From the NCBI RefSeq assembly GCF_014649795.1, contig NZ_BMTS01000011.1, positions 263,314 through 327,313 on the forward strand: DNA of 64,000 bases. The letters are read 5' to 3'. Position 1 is the stretch's first letter. Each line of letters opens with the position of its first letter. Both the position numbers and the translations under genes were made by a program. The notes under the pieces are model-generated. The model was not told the origin of the DNA. It saw nothing but the letters and a program-made list of their open reading frames with translations, and ran no database searches. This DNA is from Streptomyces melanogenes (GTDB lineage Bacteria; Actinomycetota; Actinomycetes; Streptomycetales; Streptomycetaceae). This document shows, one piece after another, positions 16,637-25,289 of the stretch.

Positions 16637-18133
16637 TCAGACGACGCTGCATCCGCCCGTCGCGGCCGGCAGCGGCTCGGGGACGCCGATCTTCGGCAGG
16701 CCGAGCAGCACTCCGGCGGGCTGTGCCGGGGCCGCGTTGCGCTTCTCCCAGGCGTCGCCCGCGCGGGTGCGGCGCACGGCGCCGGTCGGGCCCTCGGCCA
16801 GCAGGTGGTGCGGGGCGGCGTAGGTGATCTCGACAGTCACCACGTCGCCGGGGCGCACGTCCTGCTCCGGCTTGGTGAAGTGCACCAGGCGGTTGTCGGG
16901 GGCGCGGCCGGAGAGCCGGTGCGTGCTGCCGTCCTTGCGGCCCTCGCCCTCGGCGACCATGACCTCCAGGGTGCGGCCGACCTGCTTCTTGTTCTCCTCC
17001 CAGGAGATCTCCTCCTGGAGGGCCACCAGGCGCTCGTACCGCGCCTGCACGACCTCCTTGGGGATCTGCCCCTCCATGGTCGCCGCGGGGGTGCCGGGGC
17101 GCTTGGAGTACTGGAAGGTGAAGGCGTTCGCGAAGCGGGCCTCGCGGACCGCGTGCATGGTCTGCTCGAAGTCCTCCTCGGTCTCGCCGGGGAAGCCCAC
17201 GATGATGTCGGTGGAGATGGCCGCGTGCGGAATGGCCGCGCGGACCTTCTCGATGATCCCGAGGAAACGCTCCTGCCGGTACGAGCGGCGCATCGCCTTC
17301 AGGATGGTGTCCGAGCCGGACTGCAGCGGCATGTGGAGCTGCGGCATCACGTTCGGGGTCTCGGCCATCGCGGCGATCACGTCGTCCGTGAAGTCGCGCG
17401 GGTGCGGCGAGGTGAAGCGGACCCGCTCCAGGCCCTCGATCCTGCCGCAGGCGCGCAGCAGCTTGGAGAAGGCCTCGCGGTCGCCGATGTCCGAGCCGTA
17501 CGCGTTGACGTTCTGGCCGAGCAGGGTGATCTCGGAGACGCCCTCGGCGACCAGCGCCTCGACCTCGGCGAGGATGTCGCCGGGGCGGCGGTCCTTCTCC
17601 TTGCCGCGCAGCGCGGGGACGATGCAGAAGGTGCAGGTGTTGTTGCAGCCGACGGAGATGGAGACCCAGGCCGCGTAGGCGGACTCGCGCCGGGTCGGCA
17701 GCGTCGAGGGGAACGCCTCCAGCGACTCGGCGATCTCGACCTGCGCCTCGTCCTGGATGCGGGCGCGCTCGAGGAGCACCGGCAGCTTGCCGATGTTGTG
17801 CGTGCCGAAGACGACGTCCACCCAGGGCGCCCGCTGGACGATGGTGTCGCGGTCCTTCTGGGCCAGGCAGCCGCCGACGGCGATCTGCATCCCGGGCCGC
17901 TTCGTCTTCATCGGGGCGAGCCGGCCGAGATTGCCGTACAGCTTGTTGTCGGCGTTCTCGCGCACCGCGCAGGTGTTGAAGACGACGACGTCGGCGTCGC
18001 CGTCGCTGCCCTCGGGCGCGCGTACGTAGCCCGCGCCCTCCAGGAGGCCGGACAGCCGCTCGGAGTCGTGCACGTTCATCTGGCACCCGTAGGTGCGCAC
18101 CTCGTACGTTTTCAAACCCTCTACCTCGCTCAT
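16637..18133 (-). CDS. miaB: tRNA-2-methylthio-N6-dimethylallyladenosine synthase
   Basis: MiaB is a radical-SAM enzyme that adds the methylthio group to i6A37 in tRNA. The 498-residue protein has the N-terminal cluster motif VRTYGCQMNVHDSE, a second cluster cysteine in VVFNTCAVRENAD, the radical-SAM motif CNNTCTFCIVP and MPLQSGSDTILKAMRR. A C-terminal TRAM-like region (VEITYAAPHHLLAEG) binds the tRNA. The ATG at 18133 fits the family start; the frame is open to 18205 but the extra residues are not conserved. miaA, its partner in the pathway, lies about 1.8 kb downstream on the same strand. Confidence 0.96.
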   Translation of the reverse strand: MSEVEGLKTYEVRTYGCQMNVHDSERLSGLLEGAGYVRAPEGSDGDADVVVFNTCAVRENADNKLYGNLGRLAPMKTKRPGMQIAVGGCLAQKDRDTIVQRAPWVDVVFGTHNIGKLPVLLERARIQDEAQVEIAESLEAFPSTLPTRRESAYAAWVSISVGCNNTCTFCIVPALRGKEKDRRPGDILAEVEALVAEGVSEITLLGQNVNAYGSDIGDREAFSKLLRACGRIEGLERVRFTSPHPRDFTDDVIAAMAETPNVMPQLHMPLQSGSDTILKAMRRSYRQERFLGIIEKVRAAIPHAAISTDIIVGFPGETEEDFEQTMHAVREARFANAFTFQYSKRPGTPAATMEGQIPKEVVQARYERLVALQEEISWEENKKQVGRTLEVMVAEGEGRKDGSTHRLSGRAPDNRLVHFTKPEQDVRPGDVVTVEITYAAPHHLLAEGPTGAVRRTRAGDAWEKRNAAPAQPAGVLLGLPKIGVPEPLPAATGGCSVV

Positions 18134-18231
18134 CTCGTACACCAGGGTACGAGGTCCCACCGACAGGCCGCCCCGCCCTTCCCCGACCCCGGGCCTGGCC
18201 ATCACGGGGAGTGAGCTGGCAGGATCGCGCC

Positions 18232-19227
18232 ATGCTCCAGGCCCTCCCCCGCGTCAGCCGCCGCCGTGCCCTTCAGGGGGCGGTCGCGGCCCTGGTGGTG
18301 TTCGGGCTCCTGCTGTGGTGGCTGCTGTCACTGGGGGCCGCGCGGCCCTCGGGAACGATCACGTTCAGTACGGGCGTGCGGACCGGGGTCTACCAGCGGT
18401 ACGGCGAGCTCCTTGAGCGGGCGCTGGCGGATGATCTGCCCGAGGTGGACGTCCGGCTCCAGACCAGCGAGGGCTCGCAGCAGAACCTGAAGCGGGTGGC
18501 CACCGGGCAGGCCGACTTCACCATCGCGACCGCCGACGCGGTGGCCAAATACCTCCGTGACGACTCCGCCGGGGCCGACCGGCTGCGCGGCTGCGCGCGC
18601 CTGTACGACGACTACGTCCAGCTCGTCGTGCCCCGCGACTCGCCCGTGCACTCGACGGCGGACCTGCGCTCCAAGCGGGTCGGCATAGGCCAGCCCGGGT
18701 CGGGGGTGCGGCTGCTCGCGCAGCGGCTGATGACGGCCGCCAAGCTGGATCCGGCGCACGACATCACTCCGGTGTCGGCGGGCATCGACACCATGCCGGA
18801 GCTGCTGCGCACCGGGAAGATCGACGCGTTCTTCTGGTCGGGCGGGCTGCCCACCACCGCGGTGCTGCGGCTGTCCGAGCAGGACCAGATCCGGCTGGTG
18901 CCGCTGGGCGACCTGGTCACCGAGCTGCACGCCGAGGACGGCCTCACCGGTTTCTACCGCGCGGCGACGATGCCCGCCGACGCCTATCCGCAGGCGCAGC
19001 GGGGCGTCGCCGTACCGACGATCGCGGTGGCGAACCTGCTGGTCACCACGGACCGCACGGACCCGGGTCTGACCGAGGAGTTCACCCATACGGTGATCCG
19101 CAGCAGGGACGCCATCGGCCGCGAGGTGCACGCCGCGCAGCTGGTGGACCTGCGCACCGCGATCTACACGGAGCCGCTGCCGCTGCACAACGGCGCCCGC
19201 CGCTACTACCTCTCGACCAAGCCCTGA
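18232..19227 (+). CDS. TAXI family solute-binding protein, membrane-anchored orphan
   Basis: TAXI proteins are the binding subunits of TRAP-TAXI transporters. The 331-residue protein has a twin-arginine-containing N-terminus and one membrane segment (ALVVFGLLLWWLLSL), then the TAXI core: ITFSTGVRTGVYQRYG, TEGSQQNLKRV-type ligand loop (TSEGSQQNLKRVATGQADF), and VGIGQPGSGVRLLA. No DctQ/DctM permease is nearby. The nearest genes are the glutamate-sensing GluK-GluR system (convergent, 27 bp away) and gluABCD. Some TAXI proteins bind glutamate, so a role as an accessory sensor for GluK is possible; that is inference. The ATG at 18232 follows AGGA; a GTG at 18211 is less likely. Confidence 0.88.
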   Translation: MLQALPRVSRRRALQGAVAALVVFGLLLWWLLSLGAARPSGTITFSTGVRTGVYQRYGELLERALADDLPEVDVRLQTSEGSQQNLKRVATGQADFTIATADAVAKYLRDDSAGADRLRGCARLYDDYVQLVVPRDSPVHSTADLRSKRVGIGQPGSGVRLLAQRLMTAAKLDPAHDITPVSAGIDTMPELLRTGKIDAFFWSGGLPTTAVLRLSEQDQIRLVPLGDLVTELHAEDGLTGFYRAATMPADAYPQAQRGVAVPTIAVANLLVTTDRTDPGLTEEFTHTVIRSRDAIGREVHAAQLVDLRTAIYTEPLPLHNGARRYYLSTKP

Positions 19228-19254
19228 CCCACGGCGGCCTGCCGGCGGGCGCCC

Positions 19255-20655
19255 TCAGCCGGTCGGCGAGGTGCGCGGCACCCTGAGCGTCACCCGCAGG
19301 CCGTGCGGCTCGTGGTGGGCGTACGTGATGGTGCCGTCGCCCGCCGCGAGCAGGGTCCGCGAGATGGACAGGCCCAGGCCCGAGCCCTTGACGTTCTGGT
19401 GCCGGCCCGAGCGCCAGAACCGGTCCCCGATCCGGCTGAGTTCGTCGTCGGTCAGGCCGGGGCCGAGATCGGTGACGGTGATCTTCGAGTAGTCGCCGTC
19501 GGCGGCGACGGCGACCGTGACCTCCTCACCCTCCGGAGTGAACTTCAGTGCGTTGTCGATGACGGCGTCCAGGGCGCTGGAGAGCGCCACCGGGTCCGCC
19601 CAGGCGGTGACGGCGGCCCGCCGCTCGGTGAGCCGCACGCCCTTGTCCTCGGCGAGCGGACGCCAGGCTTCCACCCGCTCGCCCGCCAGCGCGCCGATGT
19701 CGGTGAGCCGGAGGTCCGCCTCGGTGTGCTCGGCCAGCGCCAGGCCCAGCAGGTCGTCGAGCACCTGGGCGAGGCGCTTGCCCTCGGCGCGCACCGAGGC
19801 GATCTCCTCGTTCCCTTCGGGCAGTTCGAGCGCGAGGAGTTCGATGCGCAGCAGCAGGGCGGAGAGCGGGTTGCGCAACTGGTGGGAGGCGTCGGCGACG
19901 AAGGCGCGCTGCTGGTCCAGCACGTCCTCGACGTTGTCCGCCATCTCGTTGAACGACCGGGCCAGCCTTCTGAGTTCCGGGGGTCCGCCGGCGACCGCGA
20001 CGCGTGACTTCATGCGCCCGGTCGCGATGTCGTGGGTGGCTGCGTCCAGGACGCGTACGGGCCGCAGCACCCAGCTGGTGAGCCGGAAGGCCGCGCCGAC
20101 CGCGAGCAGCATCGCCGCCACCTCGCCCGCCGCGATCAGCAGCCAGCCGCGCAGCACCCGCGAACGCATGTGCCCGGTGGGCGAGTCGGTGACCACCACG
20201 GCGATCACATCGCCCTCGCGGACCACCGGGGAGGCCACCACGAGCCGTCCGCGCTGCCACGGCCACACCTGGGGCGGGTCGTGGCTCCTGCGGCCCGCCA
20301 GCGCCTCCTGGAAGGCGTCTCCGCCCTTGCTGTCGTCCGGCACGCCCCAGCCCCGGGGGGCGCTCGCCATGGCGATGCCGTTGCGGAAGAAGACGCCCGC
20401 GCGGATCCCGTACAGCTCGTGGTAGCGGGCGAGTTCCTCCTCCAGGGTGGCCAGCCGCTCCTTGCTGCTGGTGTCCTTGTCGTCGGCGGCGGTGACGAAC
20501 TGGGCGAGCGCCGCGAAGCGCGCGGTGTCGTCGATCCGGTCGACGACCACCTTCTGCTGCTGGGCGGAGGCGACGCTGATCGCGAGGGGGAAGCCCAGCG
20601 CCATCAGGACGAGGGCGAGCAGAAAGATCAGCAGCGGCAGGAGTCGCGTACGCAC
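19255..20655 (-). CDS. gluK: sensor histidine kinase GluK (glutamate sensing)
   Basis: This 466-residue membrane kinase has TM1 (LLIFLLALVLMALGFPLAI), an extracellular domain of about 130 residues, TM2 (WLLIAAGEVAAMLLAVGAAF), HAMP, HisKA with DASHQLRNPL (His about 258) and HATPase with DNALKFTPEG, DLGPGL and GSGLGLSIS. It is encoded 15 nt downstream of its response regulator and divergent from the glutamate importer gluABCD. This matches the GluR-GluK system described in S. coelicolor as sensing extracellular glutamate and activating gluABCD. The GTG at 20655 is the start. The symbol rests on that context and gene order, not on an alignment. Confidence 0.9.
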   Translation of the reverse strand: MRTRLLPLLIFLLALVLMALGFPLAISVASAQQQKVVVDRIDDTARFAALAQFVTAADDKDTSSKERLATLEEELARYHELYGIRAGVFFRNGIAMASAPRGWGVPDDSKGGDAFQEALAGRRSHDPPQVWPWQRGRLVVASPVVREGDVIAVVVTDSPTGHMRSRVLRGWLLIAAGEVAAMLLAVGAAFRLTSWVLRPVRVLDAATHDIATGRMKSRVAVAGGPPELRRLARSFNEMADNVEDVLDQQRAFVADASHQLRNPLSALLLRIELLALELPEGNEEIASVRAEGKRLAQVLDDLLGLALAEHTEADLRLTDIGALAGERVEAWRPLAEDKGVRLTERRAAVTAWADPVALSSALDAVIDNALKFTPEGEEVTVAVAADGDYSKITVTDLGPGLTDDELSRIGDRFWRSGRHQNVKGSGLGLSISRTLLAAGDGTITYAHHEPHGLRVTLRVPRTSPTG

Positions 20656-20670
20656 CGGGGGCGTCGGGCC

Positions 20671-21375
20671 TTACAGCGCGGCCGGGGCGACGAGCCGGTA
20701 GCCGACGCCGCGCACGGTCTCGATCAGGGCCGGCATCCGCAGCTTGGAGCGCAGGGAGGCGACGTGCACTTCGAGGGTGCGCCCCGTGCCCTCCCAACTG
20801 GTGCGCCACACCTCGCTGATGATCTGCTCGCGCCGGAAGACCACCCCGGGCCGCTGGGCGAGCAGCGCGAGCAGGTCGAACTCCTTGCGGGTGAGCTGGA
20901 CGCATTCGCCGTCGACGCTGACCCGGCGGGTGGGCAGCTCGATGTGGACGCGCCCCAGCCGCAGGGCGACCGCCGGGATCGCGCCGCTGTCCTCGCCCGT
21001 GGTGGTGCGGCGGCTGACCGCGTGGATGCGCGCCAGCAGCTCGCCGGTGTCGTAGGGCTTCACTACGTAGTCGTCGGCGCCGAGGTTCAGGCCGTGGATG
21101 CGCGAGCGTACGTCCGCGCGCGCGGTGACCATGATCACCGGGATGGCGGTGCGCTTGCGGATCTTCCCGCAGACCTCGTAGCCGTCCTGGTCGGGCAGTC
21201 CGAGGTCGAGCAGGACGACCCCGAAGGGCTCCTTGGGGGCGCGGTCGTCGGGCAGCAGCGCCCGCAGCGCCTCCTCGCCGTTGCGCGCGTGCACCACGGC
21301 GAAGCCGTGCTTGGCGAGCACGGCGGACAGGGCCGCGGCGACGCGGTCGTCGTCCTCGACGAGCAGCAGTCTCAT
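20671..21375 (-). CDS. gluR: OmpR/PhoB-type response regulator GluR
   Basis: This 234-residue regulator has a receiver domain (VEDDDR acidic pocket, phospho-accepting Asp57 in VVLLDLGLPDQDGYE, and VKPYDTGEL with the conserved Lys) followed by a winged-helix DNA-binding domain (TRKEFDLLALLAQRPG, EVWRTSWEGTGRTLEVHVASLRSK in part). The ATG at 21375 follows GGAGGGGGGACG. It precedes gluK and is divergent from gluA, with a 252-nt shared promoter region in which its operator should lie. The pairing and the gluABCD context identify it as GluR of the glutamate-sensing system. Confidence 0.9.
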   Translation of the reverse strand: MRLLLVEDDDRVAAALSAVLAKHGFAVVHARNGEEALRALLPDDRAPKEPFGVVLLDLGLPDQDGYEVCGKIRKRTAIPVIMVTARADVRSRIHGLNLGADDYVVKPYDTGELLARIHAVSRRTTTGEDSGAIPAVALRLGRVHIELPTRRVSVDGECVQLTRKEFDLLALLAQRPGVVFRREQIISEVWRTSWEGTGRTLEVHVASLRSKLRMPALIETVRGVGYRLVAPAAL

Positions 21376-21627
21376 CGTCCCCCCTCCGTAGTCGTCGCCA
21401 GGCATGTACTCCCGCATCCACGCCCATGCCGCGGGTGTGCGTCAAGGGGGCATCCACCGGAGCGCGGCATCCGTTACGCAGCCGGTATTGCACCGCGCGC
21501 CCCCTTCACGGAGAGTGCCACCCCGCTACCGGATCGTGATGCTCAATTTCCGCTCAGATGTAATGACGCTGGTCGTAGCGGCGCACTACGTTCCTCCCCA
21601 ACCGAGGAAGAGCGGAGCTGTAAGCCG

Positions 21628-22413
<786 letters not shown>

Positions 22414-22523
22414 GGCTCCCCGCGGACCCGGAGCGGCTGCCCGAGTGCGGCTCCTCCCCCACCGGCGCCACCGGCCGACGGCCCCCACATCTGAGCGATT
22501 CAAGCGATACGAGGGATGTTCAC

Positions 22524-23444
22524 ATGAAGCTCCGCCAGTCCGCCGCCTTCGCGGCGATCGCTGTGCTCGCGCTGACCGCCACCGCCTGCGGCGGCAAGTC
22601 CGGCTCCGCGGGCGACAAGCAGGCCGCCAAGCCCGGCCAGTCGGGCGCCCCGCAGCTGCCCACGTACACCGTGGCCAAGGACGTCACCGTCGACTCCCCC
22701 ACGTTCAAGGCCGCCAAGGCCCGCGGCAAGCTGATCATCGGCTCCAAGGCCGACCAGCCCTACCTCGGCTTCGAGGACCAGTCGACCAAGGTGCGCTCCG
22801 GCTTCGACGTCGAGATCGCCAAGATGATCGCCGCCGACCTGGGCTTCACCGACAAGCAGATCGAGTGGAAGACCGTCGACTCCGGCATCCGTGAGACCGC
22901 GATCTCCAAGGGCCAGGTCGACTACTACGTAGGCACCTACACGATCAACGACAAGCGCAAGAAGCTGGTCGGCTTCGCGGGCCCCTACTACAAGGCCGGC
23001 GCCGACCTGCTGGTCCGCAAGGACGAGACCGCGATCACCGACAAGAGCACGGTCAAGGGCAAGAAGGTCTGCTCGATCGTCGGCTCCACCCCGCTCCAGG
23101 AGATCAAGAAGCCGGAGTACGGCGCGAAGGTCGTCGAGCTCGCCAAGTACTCCGACTGCGTGCAGCAGCTGCTGACCAAGCAGGTCGACGCGGTCACCAC
23201 CGACGACTCGATCCTCAAGGGCTACGCGGCCGCCAACCCCGGCAAGCTCAAGGTGACGGGCCACCCCTTCACCGAGGAGCCGTACGGCGTCGGCATGAAC
23301 AAGGACGACAAGGCGCTGCGCGACTTCGTCAACACCTCGATCGAGAAGCACGTCCAGGACGGCACCTACAAGAAGATCTACGAGGCGACCCTCGGTCTTT
23401 CGGACGCCAAGTACGTCGCTCCGCCGGCCGTCCAGCGCTACTGA
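22524..23444 (+). CDS. gluB: glutamate ABC importer substrate-binding lipoprotein
   Basis: GluB captures glutamate outside the membrane. The 306-residue protein has a lipobox LALTATAC (Cys22) and a class 3 extracellular solute-binding fold: KLIIGSKADQPYLGF, GFDVEIAKMIAADLG, YYVGTYTINDKRKK (ligand loop), and DAVTTDDSILKGYA. The start at ATG 22524 follows GAGGGATG. It is 110 nt downstream of gluA. Two perfect palindromes follow before gluC (23447-23472 and 23518-23543), which could protect the upstream mRNA and lower permease expression. Confidence 0.95.
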   Translation: MKLRQSAAFAAIAVLALTATACGGKSGSAGDKQAAKPGQSGAPQLPTYTVAKDVTVDSPTFKAAKARGKLIIGSKADQPYLGFEDQSTKVRSGFDVEIAKMIAADLGFTDKQIEWKTVDSGIRETAISKGQVDYYVGTYTINDKRKKLVGFAGPYYKAGADLLVRKDETAITDKSTVKGKKVCSIVGSTPLQEIKKPEYGAKVVELAKYSDCVQQLLTKQVDAVTTDDSILKGYAAANPGKLKVTGHPFTEEPYGVGMNKDDKALRDFVNTSIEKHVQDGTYKKIYEATLGLSDAKYVAPPAVQRY

Positions 23445-23446
23445 TC

Positions 23447-23472
23447 CGGTGACACCCGTACGGGTGTCACCG
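23447..23472 (+). promoter_or_regulatory. perfect 26-nt palindrome directly after gluB
   Basis: Starting 3 nt after the gluB stop, CGGTGACACCCGT is followed by its exact reverse complement, with CCCGTACGGG at the centre. As RNA it folds into a hairpin of about 11 bp. It may be a partial terminator or an mRNA 3'-end stabiliser, giving more gluB than gluC product. The centre is also palindromic as DNA, so a protein site is possible. Confidence 0.65.
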
Positions 23473-23517
23473 AGACGGCACGGTTGACCGCGCCGCCGCC
23501 GACCCGGCCGATCGAGC

Positions 23518-23543
23518 CGCCCTCCACGCGCGCGTGGAGGGCG
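23518..23543 (+). promoter_or_regulatory. second perfect 26-nt palindrome between gluB and gluC
   Basis: CGCCCTCCACGCG is followed immediately by CGCGTGGAGGGCG, an exact inverted repeat. As RNA it forms an 11-bp stem with a CGCG loop, 45 nt before the gluC start. Together with the palindrome at 23447 it makes a double-hairpin gap inside the operon. Confidence 0.65.
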
Positions 23544-23587
23544 CTCCCGGCCCTGCCCGCCCAGCCGCCCGCCGACGCGGAGACCTC

Positions 23588-24235
23588 ATGAACGTACTGC
23601 TCGACAACTTCTCGGAATTCCGTGACGGCTTCATAGGAACCGTGGAGATCACCGCCGTCAGTTCGGTCATCGCCCTGGTCCTCGGGCTGCTGCTGGCCGG
23701 ATTCCGGGTATCGCCGGTGCCGCCGCTGCGCTTCTTCGGCACCGCCTGGGTGACGCTGCTGCGCAACACCCCGCTGACCCTGCTGTTCCTCGTCTTCTAC
23801 TTCGTCGTCCCGGAGATCTTCTTCCCCGGGATGAGCTCCTTCCTGCTCGGCTCGCTCGCCCTCGGCTTCTACACCGCCTCCTTCGTGTGCGAGACGGTCA
23901 GGTCCGGCATCAACACCGTGCCGCTGGGCCAGGCCGAGGCCGCCCGCTCGATCGGGATGACGTTCACGCAGACCCTGCGCCTGATCGTGCTGCCGCAGGC
24001 CACCCGGACCGTCATCCCGCCGCTGAGCTCGATCTTCATCGCGCTCACCAAGAACTCGGCGATCGCCGGCGCCTTCAGCGTCACCGAACTCTTCGGCTGG
24101 CAGAAGCTGATGAGCGACCAGGGCTACGACATCGTCCCCGTCTTCGTCTGGGTCGCCCTGGGCTACCTGGTCGTCACCTTCGCCATCAGCGGCGCCTTCC
24201 GCCTGCTGGAGAGCCGCATGGAGGTCGCCCGATGA
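23588..24235 (+). CDS. gluC: glutamate ABC importer permease
   Basis: This 215-residue inner-membrane permease belongs to the His/Glu/Gln/Arg family. It has about five hydrophobic segments, starting with ITAVSSVIALVLGLLLAGF, and the EAA coupling loop GQAEAARSIGMTFTQTLRLIVLPQA. The ATG at 23588 follows GGAG. Its stop overlaps the gluD start by 4 nt (ATGA), so the two permeases are translationally coupled. Confidence 0.95.
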   Translation: MNVLLDNFSEFRDGFIGTVEITAVSSVIALVLGLLLAGFRVSPVPPLRFFGTAWVTLLRNTPLTLLFLVFYFVVPEIFFPGMSSFLLGSLALGFYTASFVCETVRSGINTVPLGQAEAARSIGMTFTQTLRLIVLPQATRTVIPPLSSIFIALTKNSAIAGAFSVTELFGWQKLMSDQGYDIVPVFVWVALGYLVVTFAISGAFRLLESRMEVAR

Positions 24236-25146
24236 GCGCCAGCGTTCTCTACGACGCCCCGGGCCCCAAGGCCGTCGTACGCAACCGGATCTACGCGGTC
24301 CTGGGCTCGCTCGCCATCCTCGCGCTGCTCGCGGTGAGCATCGTGCGGCTGTCGGACAAGGGCCATCTCGCCCCCGAGATGTGGGACATCTTCAACTACT
24401 CGGGCATCCGGGAGAACATCGCCGACGGCGTCGTCGCCACCCTGAAGGCCTTCGGCCTCGCGGCGGTCGGCTCGCTGGTCCTCGGTGTGCTCCTGGCGGT
24501 CGCCCGGCTCTCCGACCACAAGCCGGTCCGCTGGGCCGCCACGGGCTTCATCGAGCTCTTCCGGTCGATCCCGCTGCTGATCACCATCTACGCCGTCTGG
24601 GTCGGTTTCCTGACCGACTACTCGATGTGGGCGCTGGCGCTCGGCCTGTCGATCTACAACGGCTGCGTCCAGGCCGAGGTGCTGCGCGCGGGCGTCAACT
24701 CCGTGCCCAAGGGCCAGCGCGAGGCGGCGTACGCCCTCGGCATGAGCAAGACCCAGGTCATGACCAGCGTGCTGATGCCGCAGGCGGTCCGGGCGATGCT
24801 GCCGACGATCATCAGCCAGCTGGTGGTGACCCTCAAGGACACCTCGCTCGGCTTCATCATCCTCTACCCCGAACTGCTCCAGACGGCCCGTCTGATCGCG
24901 AGCAACACCCAGGTCAACGGCCAGTACCCGTACGTGTCGACGATCGTCGTCATCGGCTGCATCTACGTGGCGATGTGCCTGGCGCTCTCCGGGCTCGCCA
25001 CCTGGATCGAGCGGCGCGGCCGGCGCGCGAAGACCGGCATCACCATGGCCGCGGTGGCGGCCCCGGTCACGGCCGCCGACCCGGTCGGTACGGTCGTGGG
25101 CGCCGGTGCCGAAGTGCCCGACGGGCGGGACGGTACGACAAACTGA
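24232..25146 (+). CDS. gluD: glutamate ABC importer permease
   Basis: This 304-residue second permease subunit is longer than GluC. It has an N-terminal membrane segment (VLGSLAILALLAVSIV), a binding-protein-dependent transport core and the EAA loop GQREAAYALGMSKTQVMTSVLMPQA. A cytoplasmic C-terminal tail of about 40 residues, rich in Ala, Val and Gly, extends past the last membrane segment. The start overlaps the end of gluC. A hairpin follows the stop. Confidence 0.95.
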   Translation: MSASVLYDAPGPKAVVRNRIYAVLGSLAILALLAVSIVRLSDKGHLAPEMWDIFNYSGIRENIADGVVATLKAFGLAAVGSLVLGVLLAVARLSDHKPVRWAATGFIELFRSIPLLITIYAVWVGFLTDYSMWALALGLSIYNGCVQAEVLRAGVNSVPKGQREAAYALGMSKTQVMTSVLMPQAVRAMLPTIISQLVVTLKDTSLGFIILYPELLQTARLIASNTQVNGQYPYVSTIVVIGCIYVAMCLALSGLATWIERRGRRAKTGITMAAVAAPVTAADPVGTVVGAGAEVPDGRDGTTN

Positions 25147-25154
25147 CGGAGTAT

Positions 25155-25187
25155 GAGGCAGTGGCGCTCGCGTCACTGCCTCCGTCA
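25155..25187 (+). terminator. terminator hairpin after gluD
   Basis: GAGGCAGTG (25155-25163) pairs with CACTGCCTC (25174-25182), and TGACGGAG at the gluD stop (25144-25151) can alternatively pair with CTCCGTCA. The two overlapping hairpins start at or just after the stop codon. Confidence 0.6.
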
Positions 25188-25289
25188 CTTGACGCAAGCA
25201 CCCGCAGTGGGTTGCATACGTTCTGTGATCGTGCACCGGGTCCTCAGCGCCACCTGCCAGCCGTCCCGCCGGGCCCAGGGAGCCACGTC

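Noticed and set aside
23521..23540. Palindrome CCACGCGCGCGTGG seen also near 26857 and 35096 as a possible shared regulatory site
   Set aside because: At 26857 and 35096 it lies inside genes and encodes a His-Ala-Arg-Val run, so it is explained by GC-rich codons. Only the intergenic copy after gluB is kept, as a hairpin.
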